Shown: positions 33,104 to 41,513 of the stretch, one piece after another
Position numbering within the stretch: the first letter of the stretch is position 1
Layout: each line of letters starts with the position of its first letter
Assembly: GCF_049059935.1 (NCBI RefSeq)
Contig: NZ_JBMGQR010000033.1
Location: 1-43,763, forward strand
Source: JAURVT01 sp049059935
Lineage (GTDB): Bacteria > Actinomycetota > Actinomycetes > Propionibacteriales > Nocardioidaceae
Direction of reading: 5' to 3'
DNA length: 43,763 bases
Notes under the pieces: model-generated
What the model was told of the DNA's origin: nothing
The model's database searches: none
Seen by the model: only the letters and a program-made list of their open reading frames with translations
Translations under genes and position numbers: made by a program

Positions 33104-33622
33104 GTGCCACGGGTACGACCGCAGGTGCCGGGGCTCGATCCCCGGGCCGCCGACACGTTCGTCCGGCACCGGGTGCTGGCGCTCAGGGCGACGGGGCGCG
33201 CAGGCGGCGAGCGCGTGGCCATGGTGGGCCTCGCGGACGTCGGGCTGCATCCGGCCGAGGTGGCCGACCGGTGCTGGTGGGAGCCGACTCCCGACGACGC
33301 CCCCGCCGACCGCGGCCTGCGGGCGGACGTGGTGCACGCGCTGCTCGCCGGTGCCGGCGAGGGGCCGCTGCTCGCCACCTGGACGCGCAGCGGGCCGAAC
33401 GAGGTCCTCGAGCCCGACCTCGCCTGGAGGGCGGCGCTGGCCCGGGCGTCGAGCCTGACGGACCGCCCGGTGCCGCCCCTCGTGGTGCTGACGCGGTCGG
33501 GCTGGCGCTGCCACCCCACAGGCGGCCACCGGACGTGGAAGCGGCTGCGTGAGCGCGGCCCGGTGACGGGCGCCGCGGCCCCGCAGGGCACGGCGGTACG
33601 ACCGCGTCGGCGCCCCGGCTAG
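33104..33622 (+). CDS. Hypothetical protein
   Basis: A 172-residue protein I do not recognise. It has no signal peptide or membrane segment. Predicted character is mixed alpha/beta with motifs VRHRVLALRATGR, ERVAMVGLADVGLHPAEVADRCWWEP and LVVLTRSGWRCHPTGGHRTWKRL. The C-terminal tail is basic (GTAVRPRRRPG). Two Cys and several Trp are present, but no zinc pattern. Start: GTG at 33104 has GGGAGG at 33093-33098 with good spacing; a GTG at 33098 overlaps that site and is less likely. It is flanked by usp (divergent) and a convergent GCS2-family gene. Third-codon GC is high, supporting real coding. Confidence 0.6.
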   Translation: MPRVRPQVPGLDPRAADTFVRHRVLALRATGRAGGERVAMVGLADVGLHPAEVADRCWWEPTPDDAPADRGLRADVVHALLAGAGEGPLLATWTRSGPNEVLEPDLAWRAALARASSLTDRPVPPLVVLTRSGWRCHPTGGHRTWKRLRERGPVTGAAAPQGTAVRPRRRPG

Positions 33623-33623
33623 A

Positions 33624-33651
33624 CCGGGACGCGCGGCGCGCTCGGTCCCGG
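33624..33651. terminator. Hairpin between convergent hypothetical and GCS2 genes
   Basis: CCGGGAC (33624-33630) pairs with GTCCCGG (33645-33651). The 14-nt loop is GC-rich and self-complementary (GCGCG/CGCGC-like), which may lengthen the structure. It lies right after the plus-strand stop and before the minus-strand stop at 33660. Confidence 0.55.
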
Positions 33652-33659
33652 GTGTGCAC

Positions 33660-35132
33660 TCAGTCCCAGGTATGCACAGGGTCGTTGGCGTGCATGCGCT
33701 CGGCGTAGGCCTCGGTGGTGCGGCGCAGCGCCTCGTGACGGTCGACCGCTCCCCCGCGGTGCAGCCGCTCGAAGCGCTGGATCAGCCAGGTGGACCCGTT
33801 GCGACCGGTCAGGCACCGCTGCTCGATGATGCCGAGCAGCCGGTCGCGCTCGGCGGGGTCGACCGACAGCGAGTCGAGGCCGCGGTGCGCGAGCGGGAGG
33901 AGCCGGCGCAGTGCCAGCTCGGTGGCCGGCACCGAGCCCAGGCCCGGCCAGAACAGCTGGGCGTCGATCCCGTCGCGCGCCGCGATGTGGAAGTTCTCCT
34001 CGGCGGCGCTGAACGACATCTGCGACCACAGCGGACGGTCGGCGTCCACCAGCGCCTGGGTGACGCCGAAGTAGAACGCGGCGTTGGCCAGGGTGTCGAC
34101 GACCGTGGGCCCGGCCGGGAGCACCCGGTTCTCGACGCGCAGGTGCGGCCGGCCCTGGGAGACGTCGTAGATGGGCCGGTTCCAGCGGTAGACGGTGCCG
34201 TTGTGGAGCGACAGCTCGTTCAGCCGGGGCGTACCGCCGGCGTCGAGCACCTCGCGGGGGTCCTCGTCGTCGAGGATCGGCAGCAGCGCCGGGAAGTAGC
34301 GGACGTTCTCCTCGAACAGGTCGAAGATCGAGGTGATCCAGCGCTCGCCGAACCAGACCCGGGGGCGCACGCCCTGCGCCTCGAGCTCCTCGCTGCGGGT
34401 GTCGGTGGCCTGCTCGAACAGCGGGATGCGCGTCTCGTGCCACAGCTGGCGGCCCAGGCAGAACGGCGAGTTGGCACCGAGCGCGAGCTGGACCCCGGCG
34501 ATCGCCTGCGACGCGTTCCAGTGGCTCGCGAACTCGTCGGGGCCGACCTGCCGGTGCAGCTGGGTGCTCGTGCACGCGGCCTCGGGGATGATCGTGTCGG
34601 CGGTGGTGCGCAGCCGGTCGACGCCGTCGATGCTGATCGAGATGTCCTCGCCCCGCGCCGCCAGGATCTGCTCGGACAGCAGGGCGTAGCGCGGGTTGGC
34701 CGACAGCGTCGCACTGGTCATGTGTCCCTCGCGCAGCGTGGGCAGGATGCCCACCATCACGAGGTGGGCCCCGACGCCGGCGGCCTTGGACTGCGCCTCG
34801 TTCAGGTCGTCGCGCAGCGTCTTCTCGAAGGCGCCGAACCCGCCGTCGTCCAGGCGACGCGGCGGCACGTTGATCTCGATGTTGAACTGGCCGAGCTCGG
34901 TCTGGAAGTCCTCGTCGGCGATCGCGTCGAGCGCCTCGGCGTTCTTCAGCGCGGGCTCGGCACGGTCGTCGGTGAGGTTGAACTCGATCTCGATGCCGGT
35001 CATCGGCCGGTCGACGTCGAACTCGGACCCGCTCAGCATCCGTGCCAGGACGTCCAGGCACATCCGCACCTTCTCGCGGTACCTGGTGCGGTCCTCCCGG
35101 GTGAACTCCCGGTGCTCGACCTCCTGGCCCAT
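33660..35132 (-). CDS. Glutamate--cysteine ligase-like protein (GCS2 family)
   Basis: A 490-residue protein of the carboxylate-amine/gamma-glutamyl-cysteine ligase family (GCS2, PF04107-type). The typical N-terminal substrate/metal segment is MTGIEIEFNLTDD and the neighbouring TELGQFNIEINVPPR also fits. The middle holds SIDGVDRLRTTADTIIPEA and QLALGANSPFCLGRQLWHETR, and the later RPHLRVENRVLPAGPT resembles an ATP-site strand. Family members ligate glutamate to an amine; the actual amine here is unknown. Actinobacteria use mycothiol, so a glutathione role is unlikely; ergothioneine precursor synthesis or another gamma-glutamyl ligation is possible. The ATG has a GGGGAGGG Shine-Dalgarno. It lies 56 nt after the GyrI-like gene on the same strand. 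Confidence 0.82.
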   Translation of the reverse strand: MGQEVEHREFTREDRTRYREKVRMCLDVLARMLSGSEFDVDRPMTGIEIEFNLTDDRAEPALKNAEALDAIADEDFQTELGQFNIEINVPPRRLDDGGFGAFEKTLRDDLNEAQSKAAGVGAHLVMVGILPTLREGHMTSATLSANPRYALLSEQILAARGEDISISIDGVDRLRTTADTIIPEAACTSTQLHRQVGPDEFASHWNASQAIAGVQLALGANSPFCLGRQLWHETRIPLFEQATDTRSEELEAQGVRPRVWFGERWITSIFDLFEENVRYFPALLPILDDEDPREVLDAGGTPRLNELSLHNGTVYRWNRPIYDVSQGRPHLRVENRVLPAGPTVVDTLANAAFYFGVTQALVDADRPLWSQMSFSAAEENFHIAARDGIDAQLFWPGLGSVPATELALRRLLPLAHRGLDSLSVDPAERDRLLGIIEQRCLTGRNGSTWLIQRFERLHRGGAVDRHEALRRTTEAYAERMHANDPVHTWD

Positions 35133-35188
35133 CGGACCCTCCCCTTGCTCTGCTCGGCCACCGTCACCCGGCGACGCTGCGCACCAAC

Positions 35189-35815
35189 CTAGGGCGTCCC
35201 GGTCCGGATCACCGGCTGGCGCAGGATCGTCCGCAGCCTGTCCGGTGCCGTGCGCCGCACGTCGCTGAGGTAGACCTCGTGGTGGCGCCCCGTGGGCCGC
35301 AGGCCGTGGGCGGGGACGAACTCGTGGTGCAGGCGCTCCAGGACGGGTCCCTCGTCGTCGAACGAGCCCACGTGGAGCGTCTGCACGCACAGGCCCTCGG
35401 ACAGCGGCGCCAGCCGCACGTCCCCCAGGCGGGACGGGTCGCGCCTGCGCGCCACCTGCTCGACGGCGGCGTCGAACATCTCCGGGCCGACCCAGTCCGG
35501 GACCATCACCATCAGGGTCCAGTCCCAGCGCGCCTTGTCACGAGCCGAGGTGAAGGCGTCCAGGTCGTCGGCCCACCACAGGCCCTCGAGCGGCATCACG
35601 ACGTGGTCGCGCCCGAGGTCCCTCTTGCCGGCGAACTTGAGCGTGTACGCGACCGGGAACAGCGCCCCGACGGCCTCGGTGAAGGCGCCGGTGTTCGGGT
35701 CTCCGTGCCCGTCGATCATCAGGTACTGCAGGTCGGGCACCTCGACGACGTCGAGCACCCCCTGCCTCGCGCGGTAGGCGCCGATGGCGCGCTTGTGGTC
35801 GACCTTGGGCTCCAC
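35189..35815 (-). CDS. GyrI-like small-molecule-binding domain protein
   Basis: A 208-residue protein of the GyrI-like/SRPBCC-type ligand-binding family. It has VDHKRAIGAYRARQGVLDVVEVPDLQYLMIDGHGDPN in one unbroken N-terminal region (key residues Tyr, Asp-Gly-His-Gly-Asp-Pro at about 40-46) and WWADDLDAF further on. Some relatives neutralise gyrase inhibitors or hydrolyse small electrophiles; nothing here tells which. A GTG start at 35815 was chosen over ATG at 35824: CAGGAT lies 7 nt in front of it, and related proteins begin right at VEPKVDHK-like sequence. It leads into the GCS2 gene after 56 nt, so the two could form a unit. Confidence 0.75.
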   Translation of the reverse strand: MEPKVDHKRAIGAYRARQGVLDVVEVPDLQYLMIDGHGDPNTGAFTEAVGALFPVAYTLKFAGKRDLGRDHVVMPLEGLWWADDLDAFTSARDKARWDWTLMVMVPDWVGPEMFDAAVEQVARRRDPSRLGDVRLAPLSEGLCVQTLHVGSFDDEGPVLERLHHEFVPAHGLRPTGRHHEVYLSDVRRTAPDRLRTILRQPVIRTGTP

Positions 35816-35858
35816 GCCGCCCATCCTGGCGTGACGCGTGGCGGCTGTCACGTGTCGA

Positions 35859-36950
35859 TCACCCCAGGCCCGGGACGGTGCGCACCACCTCCTCCTGGGT
35901 CATGGCGGGCCAGCGCCGCGGGTCGATGCCGCCGGAGACCGCCGAGTGCAGCAGCAGCGCCATCGAGTAGCCGGGGTCGACCGCCAGGGCCGCCTCGAGG
36001 GCCGTCATGGCCTGCGCGCCGTCGCCGCACATCCAGGCCGCGAAGCCGGCGAGCGACAGCGCCGGTGGGCGGGCGGGCTCGACCGCGCGCCGTCCGACCT
36101 CGCGCCACAGCGCCAGCTGCTCGCGGGCGCTCTCGCGGGTGATGTCGGTCCAGAGCAGGTCGCGGACGACGACCGTGGCGGTCCAGACCGACAGCACGGC
36201 GACGTCGTGGTCGTCGAGCACCGGGCCGTCGAGGCCCGTCGCGCGCGTGACGGCGTCGAGGCACGCCTGCCACCCCGTCCGCACGACGACGGGATCGCCC
36301 GCCGGGTGCCGCAGGCCGGCGCCCAGCCTGCGGACCTCGTCGCGCACGTGCTCGGTCTCGGACGCCACCCCCAGGGCCCGCTCGCCCTCGACCGGCGCGA
36401 ACCGCTCGACGAGCGCGTCGCGCCCCGGCAGCACCTCGTGCCCGGCCAGCACCGCCTCGGCCATGAGCGCCCCGCCCACCCGGTCGTAGGGCGTGCCGTC
36501 GCCGGGGCAGCACGTGTCGTCGACGCACGTGTAGGACACGACGCGGACGCCGTCGGCGCGGGCCGCCTCCAGCACGTCGACGTCGGCGTCGGCCAGGCGC
36601 GAGCGGAGCGACAGGAGCAGAGGGGCGGCTGCGGCGTCGGTGTCGGCGAACGCCAGGAGCAGGACGCCGTCGGGCTCCTGGCGTGCGACGTGCCCGGCCA
36701 CCTGGTCGGCGAGCTCGTCGGCGTGCTCCTCGGGCGGCAGGTCGACCCGGACGGTCATCCCGAGCCGGTGCCGGGGGCCGTGGACGCACACCGCGACGAG
36801 CGAGTGCTCGGGGTGGAAGCCGAGCATGACGGGCACGACGGTCACGAGGTCGGCCAGGCTGCGTGGACGCAGGACGGTGTCGGTGGGGCCGTCGGGGTGG
36901 TGGGCGGGGTGGTGGGCGGGGCCGGGTGCGCCCGGTGGCGAGGGGGTCAT
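35859..36950 (-). CDS. DUF4192 family protein
   Basis: A 363-residue actinobacterial protein of unknown function. The DUF4192 signature occurs early: LADLVTVVPVMLGFHPEHSLVAVCVHG, then MTVRVDLPPEEHADELADQVAGH. It continues with GDGTPYDRVGGALMAEAVLAG and ends with LSLAGFAAWMCGDGAQAMTALEAALAVDPGYSMALLL, which looks like a small tetratricopeptide-like helical pair. A CCPGDG motif lies in the middle. CACCCT lies 6 nt upstream of the ATG (36957-36962) with no Shine-Dalgarno. It is divergent from dinB with 131 nt between starts. Confidence 0.82.
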   Translation of the reverse strand: MTPSPPGAPGPAHHPAHHPDGPTDTVLRPRSLADLVTVVPVMLGFHPEHSLVAVCVHGPRHRLGMTVRVDLPPEEHADELADQVAGHVARQEPDGVLLLAFADTDAAAAPLLLSLRSRLADADVDVLEAARADGVRVVSYTCVDDTCCPGDGTPYDRVGGALMAEAVLAGHEVLPGRDALVERFAPVEGERALGVASETEHVRDEVRRLGAGLRHPAGDPVVVRTGWQACLDAVTRATGLDGPVLDDHDVAVLSVWTATVVVRDLLWTDITRESAREQLALWREVGRRAVEPARPPALSLAGFAAWMCGDGAQAMTALEAALAVDPGYSMALLLHSAVSGGIDPRRWPAMTQEEVVRTVPGLG

Positions 36951-37081
36951 GCCTGCAGGGTGGGTCCGCGCCGACCGTCCGGACCGTCGGTGCACAGGTC
37001 GGGTCGCGGCCGACACGGGCGTCGGGCGTTCCGGCCGCTCCCCGTCCACAGCCGCGGGCCACGCAGGCGAGAATGGACGCC

Positions 37082-38419
37082 ATGCGGGCCCAGGCGAGCG
37101 TGATGCACCTGGACCTGGACGCGTTCTTCGCCGCGGTCGAGCAGCGCGACAAGCCCTCCCTGCGGGGGCGGCCCGTGGTCGTCGGCGGCACCACCGGCCG
37201 CGGTGTCGTGTCCACGGCGTCCTACGAGGCGCGCGTCTTCGGCGTCCGGTCGGCGATGCGGACGGTGGAGGCGAGGGCGCGGTGCCCCCACGCGGCGTTC
37301 CTGTCCGGCCGCTTCGACGCCTACCGCGAGAGCAGCCGGATCGTCATGGCCCGGCTGCGCGAGGTGTCGCCCCTGGTGGAGCCCCTGTCCCTGGACGAGG
37401 CGTTCGTGGACCTCGCGGCCGGTGGCACCGCGGTCGACGTCGACACCGTCCGCGCCCTCGCCGAGGAGGTGCGGAGCGACATCAGCCGGCTCACCGGCGG
37501 CCTGACGGCCTCGGTGGGCATCGCGTCGTCGAAGCTGATGGCCAAGATCGCGAGCGAGATCGACAAGCCAGACGGGCTCCACGTCGTCGAGCCCGGCACC
37601 GAGGTCGACGTCCTCGCGCCCATGTCGGTCTCCGCGATCCCGGGGGTGGGTCCGGCGACCACCGAGCGGCTCCGGCGGCTCGGGCTGCGCACCGTCGGCG
37701 ACCTGCAGGCCGCCGACGTCACCGAGCTGACGTCCGTGCTGGGGACGGCGCACGGCACCTCGCTGCACGCCCTGTGCCGCGGCGTCGACCACCGCGAGGT
37801 CGTCTCCGCGCGCGAGGCCAAGTCGGTGAGCGTCGAGGACACCTTCGAGACCGACATCACCGACCCCGCGGTGCTGGCGGCGGTGGTGGACCGGATGGCC
37901 GGCCGCGTGGGCGAGCGCCTGGCCAAGGCCCGGCTGTCGGGGCGCACCGTGACGCTCAAGATCCGCCACCACGACTTCGAGACCCACACCCGCTCGTCCA
38001 CCCTCGCCGGACCCACCGACGACCGACGCGTCCTCGCCCGGACGGCCCGCCGGATGCTCGCCGAGATCGACGTGTCGGGCGGGCTGCGACTGGTCGGCGT
38101 CGGCGTGTCCGGCCTGGCCGACTGGGTGCAGGACGACCTGTTCGCCGAGCTGGACGAGGCCGAGGAGGCCGCCACCGCGACCCCCGCCGAGGAGCCCGAG
38201 ACCGCGGACGCCGACGACCGCCCGCGGCGCTGGGCCCCCGGCGCCGACGTCCGGCACGCCGAGCACGGGGACGGCTGGGTCTGGGGGTCAGGTCTCGGAC
38301 GCGTCACCGTCCGCTTCGAGACCCGGCACACCGGCCCCGGCCCGGTCCGCACCTTCTCCGTGGACGACCCGGACCTGCAGCCGCGCACCGTCGAGCAGCC
38401 GTCCGAGACCGACGCATGA
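37082..38419 (+). CDS. dinB: DNA polymerase IV (Y-family, DinB)
   Basis: A 445-residue translesion polymerase. Active-site acids: MHLDLDAFFAAVEQ (first Asp), LSLDEAFVDL (Asp-Glu pair). The little finger domain follows TSLHALCRGVDHREV. Near residue 348 the sequence WVQDDLFAEL supplies a beta-clamp-binding pentapeptide (QDDLF). Uncommonly, about 60 residues follow: an acidic linker then VRHAEHGDGWVWGSG and VTVRFETRHTGPG, resembling the Tudor/KOW-like C-terminal domain of UvrD/PcrA helicases. The ATG at 37082 is preferred over 37073, because GAGAAT (37069-37074) is 7 nt upstream; start by leaderless rule. It overlaps the next gene's start by 4 nt. Confidence 0.9.
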   Translation: MRAQASVMHLDLDAFFAAVEQRDKPSLRGRPVVVGGTTGRGVVSTASYEARVFGVRSAMRTVEARARCPHAAFLSGRFDAYRESSRIVMARLREVSPLVEPLSLDEAFVDLAAGGTAVDVDTVRALAEEVRSDISRLTGGLTASVGIASSKLMAKIASEIDKPDGLHVVEPGTEVDVLAPMSVSAIPGVGPATTERLRRLGLRTVGDLQAADVTELTSVLGTAHGTSLHALCRGVDHREVVSAREAKSVSVEDTFETDITDPAVLAAVVDRMAGRVGERLAKARLSGRTVTLKIRHHDFETHTRSSTLAGPTDDRRVLARTARRMLAEIDVSGGLRLVGVGVSGLADWVQDDLFAELDEAEEAATATPAEEPETADADDRPRRWAPGADVRHAEHGDGWVWGSGLGRVTVRFETRHTGPGPVRTFSVDDPDLQPRTVEQPSETDA

Positions 38420-39204
38420 CGCCCGGCGACCTGGCGCTGCTCGTCGGCGCCGGGTTCCTCGGCGGGCTGTCGGGCACGGTCGCCGGCCTCGCCTCCCTGT
38501 TCACCTACCCCGCGCTGCTCGCCGTCGGTCTCGCGCCGGTGACGGCCAACGTCACCAACACCGTCGCCATGGTCTCGACGGCCGTCGGGTCGGCGGCGAC
38601 GTCCCGCCCCGAGTTGCGCGGCCAGGGTCGGCGCACCCTCGTGGCGGCGGGCGTCGCCGCGGTCGGCGGGCTCGCCGGGGCGGCGCTGCTGCTGTCGACG
38701 CCGGCGTCCGTGTTCGAGCTCGTGGTGCCGTTCCTGGTCGCGTTCGGCTCCGTCCTGCTCCTGGTGCGCGACCCGCTGCGCCGCTGGGCGGACGCGCGCG
38801 CGGCCCGCCGTCCCGAGGGGTCGGCGGTGCGGCCGTCGGGGGTGCTGGGGACGCGAGGCGTCGTCTCGCTCGTGGCGATCGGCGTCTACGGCGGCTACTT
38901 CGGCGCCGGGGCCGGCATCATGGCGCTCGCCGTGCTGTCGCTGCTGGCCACCGAGCGGCTGGCGGTGACCAACGCCGTCAAGAACGTGGTGACGGGCGGC
39001 GCCAACCTCGCCGGCGCCGTCGTCTACGCCGTGGTGGCCGACGTCGACTGGCTCGCCGCGGGGGTCCTCGCGGCCGGTCTGGTGGCCGGCAGCGCCTGCG
39101 GACCGCTCGTGGTCCGCCGCGCCCCGCAGGACCTGCTGCGGGTGGTGATCGCGGTCGCCGGCCTCGGGCTGGCCGTCCGGCTGTGGCTGACGGCGATAGC
39201 GTGA
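38416..39204 (+). CDS. TauE/SafE family sulfite/anion exporter
   Basis: A 262-residue membrane protein, DUF81/TauE family, with seven to eight helices in two homologous halves. The first begins LLVGAGFLGGLSGTVAGLAS and the second VVSLVAIGVYGGYFGAGAG; each carries the glycine-rich motif of the family. Family members move sulfite, sulfonates or related anions; the substrate is unknown. The ATG overlaps the dinB TGA in ATGA (38416-38419), so translation is coupled to a DNA polymerase, probably a compactness effect and not a shared pathway. The stop is 4 nt from the oligopeptidase B start. Confidence 0.83.
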   Translation: MTPGDLALLVGAGFLGGLSGTVAGLASLFTYPALLAVGLAPVTANVTNTVAMVSTAVGSAATSRPELRGQGRRTLVAAGVAAVGGLAGAALLLSTPASVFELVVPFLVAFGSVLLLVRDPLRRWADARAARRPEGSAVRPSGVLGTRGVVSLVAIGVYGGYFGAGAGIMALAVLSLLATERLAVTNAVKNVVTGGANLAGAVVYAVVADVDWLAAGVLAAGLVAGSACGPLVVRRAPQDLLRVVIAVAGLGLAVRLWLTAIA

Positions 39205-39208
39205 CGAC

Positions 39209-41320
39209 ATGACCGACCCCACCCCGCCCGTGGCGCCCGTGCGCCCCGTCCTCCGCAGCCACCACGGCGACGAGGTCAGCGACCCGTACGAGTGGTTGCG
39301 GGCCAAGGACGACCCGGCGACGATCGCCCACCTCGAGGCCGAGAACGCGTACGCCGACGAGCGCACCGCGCACCTGGCCGACCTGCGCGAGACGATCTTC
39401 GGCGAGATCAAGGGCCGCACGCAGGAGACGGACATGTCGGTGCCGTCGCGCCGCGGCGGCTGGTGGTACTACGCCCGCACGATCGAGGGCGAGCAGTACG
39501 CCGTCCGCTGCCGCTGCCCCGTCGACGACGCCGACGACTGGACGCCGCCCGAGGTGGTCGAGGGCGAGAGAGTGCCCGGCGAGCAGGTGCTGCTCGATGG
39601 CAACGCCGAGGCCGAGGGCCACGACTTCTTCTCGCTCGGCGCGTTCAGCGTCACCGACGACGGGCACCTGCTGGCGTTCGGCGTCGACACCACCGGCGAC
39701 GAGCGCTTCACGATCCGCGTCAAGGACCTGCGCACCGGCGAGCTGCTGCCCGACACCGTGGAGGGCGCCCACTACGGCGCCACGTGGGCCCGCGGCGGCA
39801 GCCACCTGTTCTACACGACCGTCGACGACGCGTGGCGTCCCGACAAGGTCTGGCGCCACCGCCTCGGCGACACCGGCGACGACGCGCTCGTCTTCCACGA
39901 GGCCGACGACCGCTTCTTCACCGGCATCGGCTCCACCCGCAGCGACCGGTACCTGATGATCGCCTCGGGCTCGAAGATCACCAGCGAGTACCGGGTGCTC
40001 GAGGCGTCCGACCCCGAGGGCGAGTTCGTCGTGGTCGAGCCGCGGCGCGACGGCGTCGAGTACTCGGTCGAGCACGCGGTGGTGGGCGGCGAGGACGTCT
40101 TCCTGGTGCTCCACAACGACGGTGCCGAGAACTTCGAGCTGGCCCAGGCGCCGGTCTCCTCCCCCGGCAGCGCGAGCTGGACGACGCTCGTCCCGCACCG
40201 CGAGGACGTCCGACTCGAGGACGTCGACGCGTTCGCCGGGCAGGTCGTCCTCAGCCTGCGCCGCGAGGCGCTGAGCCGCCTGCAGGTCATCCCCCTGACC
40301 GCCGACGGGTTCGGCGAGCCGCACGAGGTCGAGCAGGACGAGGAGCTGTTCTCCATCGGCCTCGGCGGCAACGCCGAGTGGGACCCGCCCGTGCTGCGCG
40401 TCGGCTACACGTCGTTCGTCACGCCGTCGACCGTGTACGACTACGTGGTGGCCACCGGCGAGCTGCTGCTCCGCAAGCGCCAGCAGGTGCTGGGCGACTT
40501 CGACCCGTCCCGCTACGAGCAGCACCGCAGCTGGGCCACCGCCGACGACGGCACGCGCGTGCCGATCTCGGTGGTCTGCGCCAAGGACACCCCGCGCGAC
40601 GGCTCGGCACCGGCGGTCGTCTACGGCTACGGCGCGTACGAGACGAGCATCGACCCCGCGTTCAGCATCGGCCGGCTCTCGCTGCTCGACCGCGGCGTCG
40701 TCTACGCCGTCGCCCACGTGCGCGGCGGGGGCGAGATGGGCCGCCGCTGGTACGACCAGGGCAAGACGCTGACCAAGCGCAACAGCTTCACCGACTTCGT
40801 CGCCTGCGCCCGCCACCTCGTCGCCGAGGGGTGGACCTCGCACGAGCGCCTCGTCGCCGAGGGCGCCAGCGCCGGTGGCCTGCTGATGGGCGCGGTCGCC
40901 AACCTCGCCCCCGAGGCGTTCTGCGGCGTGCTGGCCCAGGTGCCGTTCGTCGACGCGCTGACCAGCATCCTCGACCCGTCGCTGCCCCTCACGGTGATCG
41001 AGTGGGACGAGTGGGGCGACCCGCTCCACGACCCCGAGGTCTACGCGTACATGGCCTCCTACAGCCCGTACGACAACGTCACGAAGGCCGACTACCCGGC
41101 GATCCTGGCCGTCAGCAGCTTGCACGACACCCGCGTGCTGTACCTCGAGCCCACCAAGTGGGTGGCCCGGCTGCGCGAGCTCAACGACGGCGCCCCCCAG
41201 GTGATCCTCAAGACCGAGATGTCGGCGGGCCACGGCGGCGTCAGCGGCCGCTACGAGTCGTGGCGCGAGCGCGCCTACGAGCTCGCCTGGACCCTCGACG
41301 TCTGCGGCGCCACGGGCTGA
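39209..41320 (+). CDS. ptrB: Prolyl oligopeptidase family serine protease (S9A), oligopeptidase B-like
   Basis: A 703-residue cytosolic peptidase that cleaves short peptides, for oligopeptidase B after Arg or Lys. An N-terminal seven-bladed beta-propeller (about 80-420) gates the alpha/beta-hydrolase. Catalytic triad: Ser554 in GASAGGLLMG, Asp640 in LHDTRV and His675 in AGHGGVSGR. The region VYAVAHVRGGGEMGRRWY before the Ser is typical of S9A. No signal peptide is seen. TAGCGT at 39197-39202 is 6 nt ahead of the ATG, and it overlaps the end of the upstream TauE gene, so this gene may have its own leaderless start as well as read-through from dinB. A strong hairpin follows it. Confidence 0.9.
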   Translation: MTDPTPPVAPVRPVLRSHHGDEVSDPYEWLRAKDDPATIAHLEAENAYADERTAHLADLRETIFGEIKGRTQETDMSVPSRRGGWWYYARTIEGEQYAVRCRCPVDDADDWTPPEVVEGERVPGEQVLLDGNAEAEGHDFFSLGAFSVTDDGHLLAFGVDTTGDERFTIRVKDLRTGELLPDTVEGAHYGATWARGGSHLFYTTVDDAWRPDKVWRHRLGDTGDDALVFHEADDRFFTGIGSTRSDRYLMIASGSKITSEYRVLEASDPEGEFVVVEPRRDGVEYSVEHAVVGGEDVFLVLHNDGAENFELAQAPVSSPGSASWTTLVPHREDVRLEDVDAFAGQVVLSLRREALSRLQVIPLTADGFGEPHEVEQDEELFSIGLGGNAEWDPPVLRVGYTSFVTPSTVYDYVVATGELLLRKRQQVLGDFDPSRYEQHRSWATADDGTRVPISVVCAKDTPRDGSAPAVVYGYGAYETSIDPAFSIGRLSLLDRGVVYAVAHVRGGGEMGRRWYDQGKTLTKRNSFTDFVACARHLVAEGWTSHERLVAEGASAGGLLMGAVANLAPEAFCGVLAQVPFVDALTSILDPSLPLTVIEWDEWGDPLHDPEVYAYMASYSPYDNVTKADYPAILAVSSLHDTRVLYLEPTKWVARLRELNDGAPQVILKTEMSAGHGGVSGRYESWRERAYELAWTLDVCGATG

Positions 41321-41341
41321 CCGGCCGTCGCGTTCCCCGCT

Positions 41342-41384
41342 CCCCGCTCCCCGGGCAGTTTTTAAGAACTGCCTGAGAGCGGGG
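41342..41384 (+). terminator. Compound hairpin after oligopeptidase B
   Basis: An outer stem CCCCGCTC (41342-41349)/GAGCGGGG (41377-41384) surrounds an inner stem GGCAGTT (41354-41360)/AACTGCC (41367-41373) with a 6-nt loop TTTAAG. The inner part is a 20-nt near-palindrome with one mismatched pair. It probably ends the dinB-tauE-ptrB transcript before the sigB promoter. Confidence 0.75.
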
Positions 41385-41436
41385 ACGTCGGCGACCACTC
41401 GCACGTCAGAGCAGGTACGGACACCACGCGAGGCCC

Positions 41437-41462
41437 GGAATCCCCGGGTGGGGCGGTGTGTT
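41437..41462 (+). promoter_or_regulatory. SigR/SigH-type promoter of sigB: GGAAT-N18-GTT
   Basis: GGAAT at 41437-41441 and GTT at 41460-41462, separated by exactly 18 nt. This is the consensus of the thiol-oxidative-stress ECF sigma factors SigR (Streptomyces) and SigH (Mycobacterium). The expected transcript start is about 41468-41472, giving a leader of about 45 nt with the Shine-Dalgarno GGAGGAGG at 41501-41508. Spacing, orientation and target gene all fit; established examples are SigR control of hrdD and SigE/SigH control of mycobacterial sigB. Confidence 0.7.
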
Positions 41463-41513
41463 GATACCTACAGACGGCGCGGGTGCCGTCGGACGACGAA
41501 GGAGGAGGTCCCC

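Noticed and set aside
33128..33148. Possible tRNA T-loop (GGGGCTCGATCCCCGG)
   Set aside because: No acceptor stem, anticodon arm or CCA context; it lies inside a coding frame.
38416..39204. Functional link of the TauE-like exporter with DinB because of the ATGA overlap
   Set aside because: Overlapping starts are frequent in this window among unrelated genes (6248, 10752, 16794), so coupling alone is not evidence of shared function.
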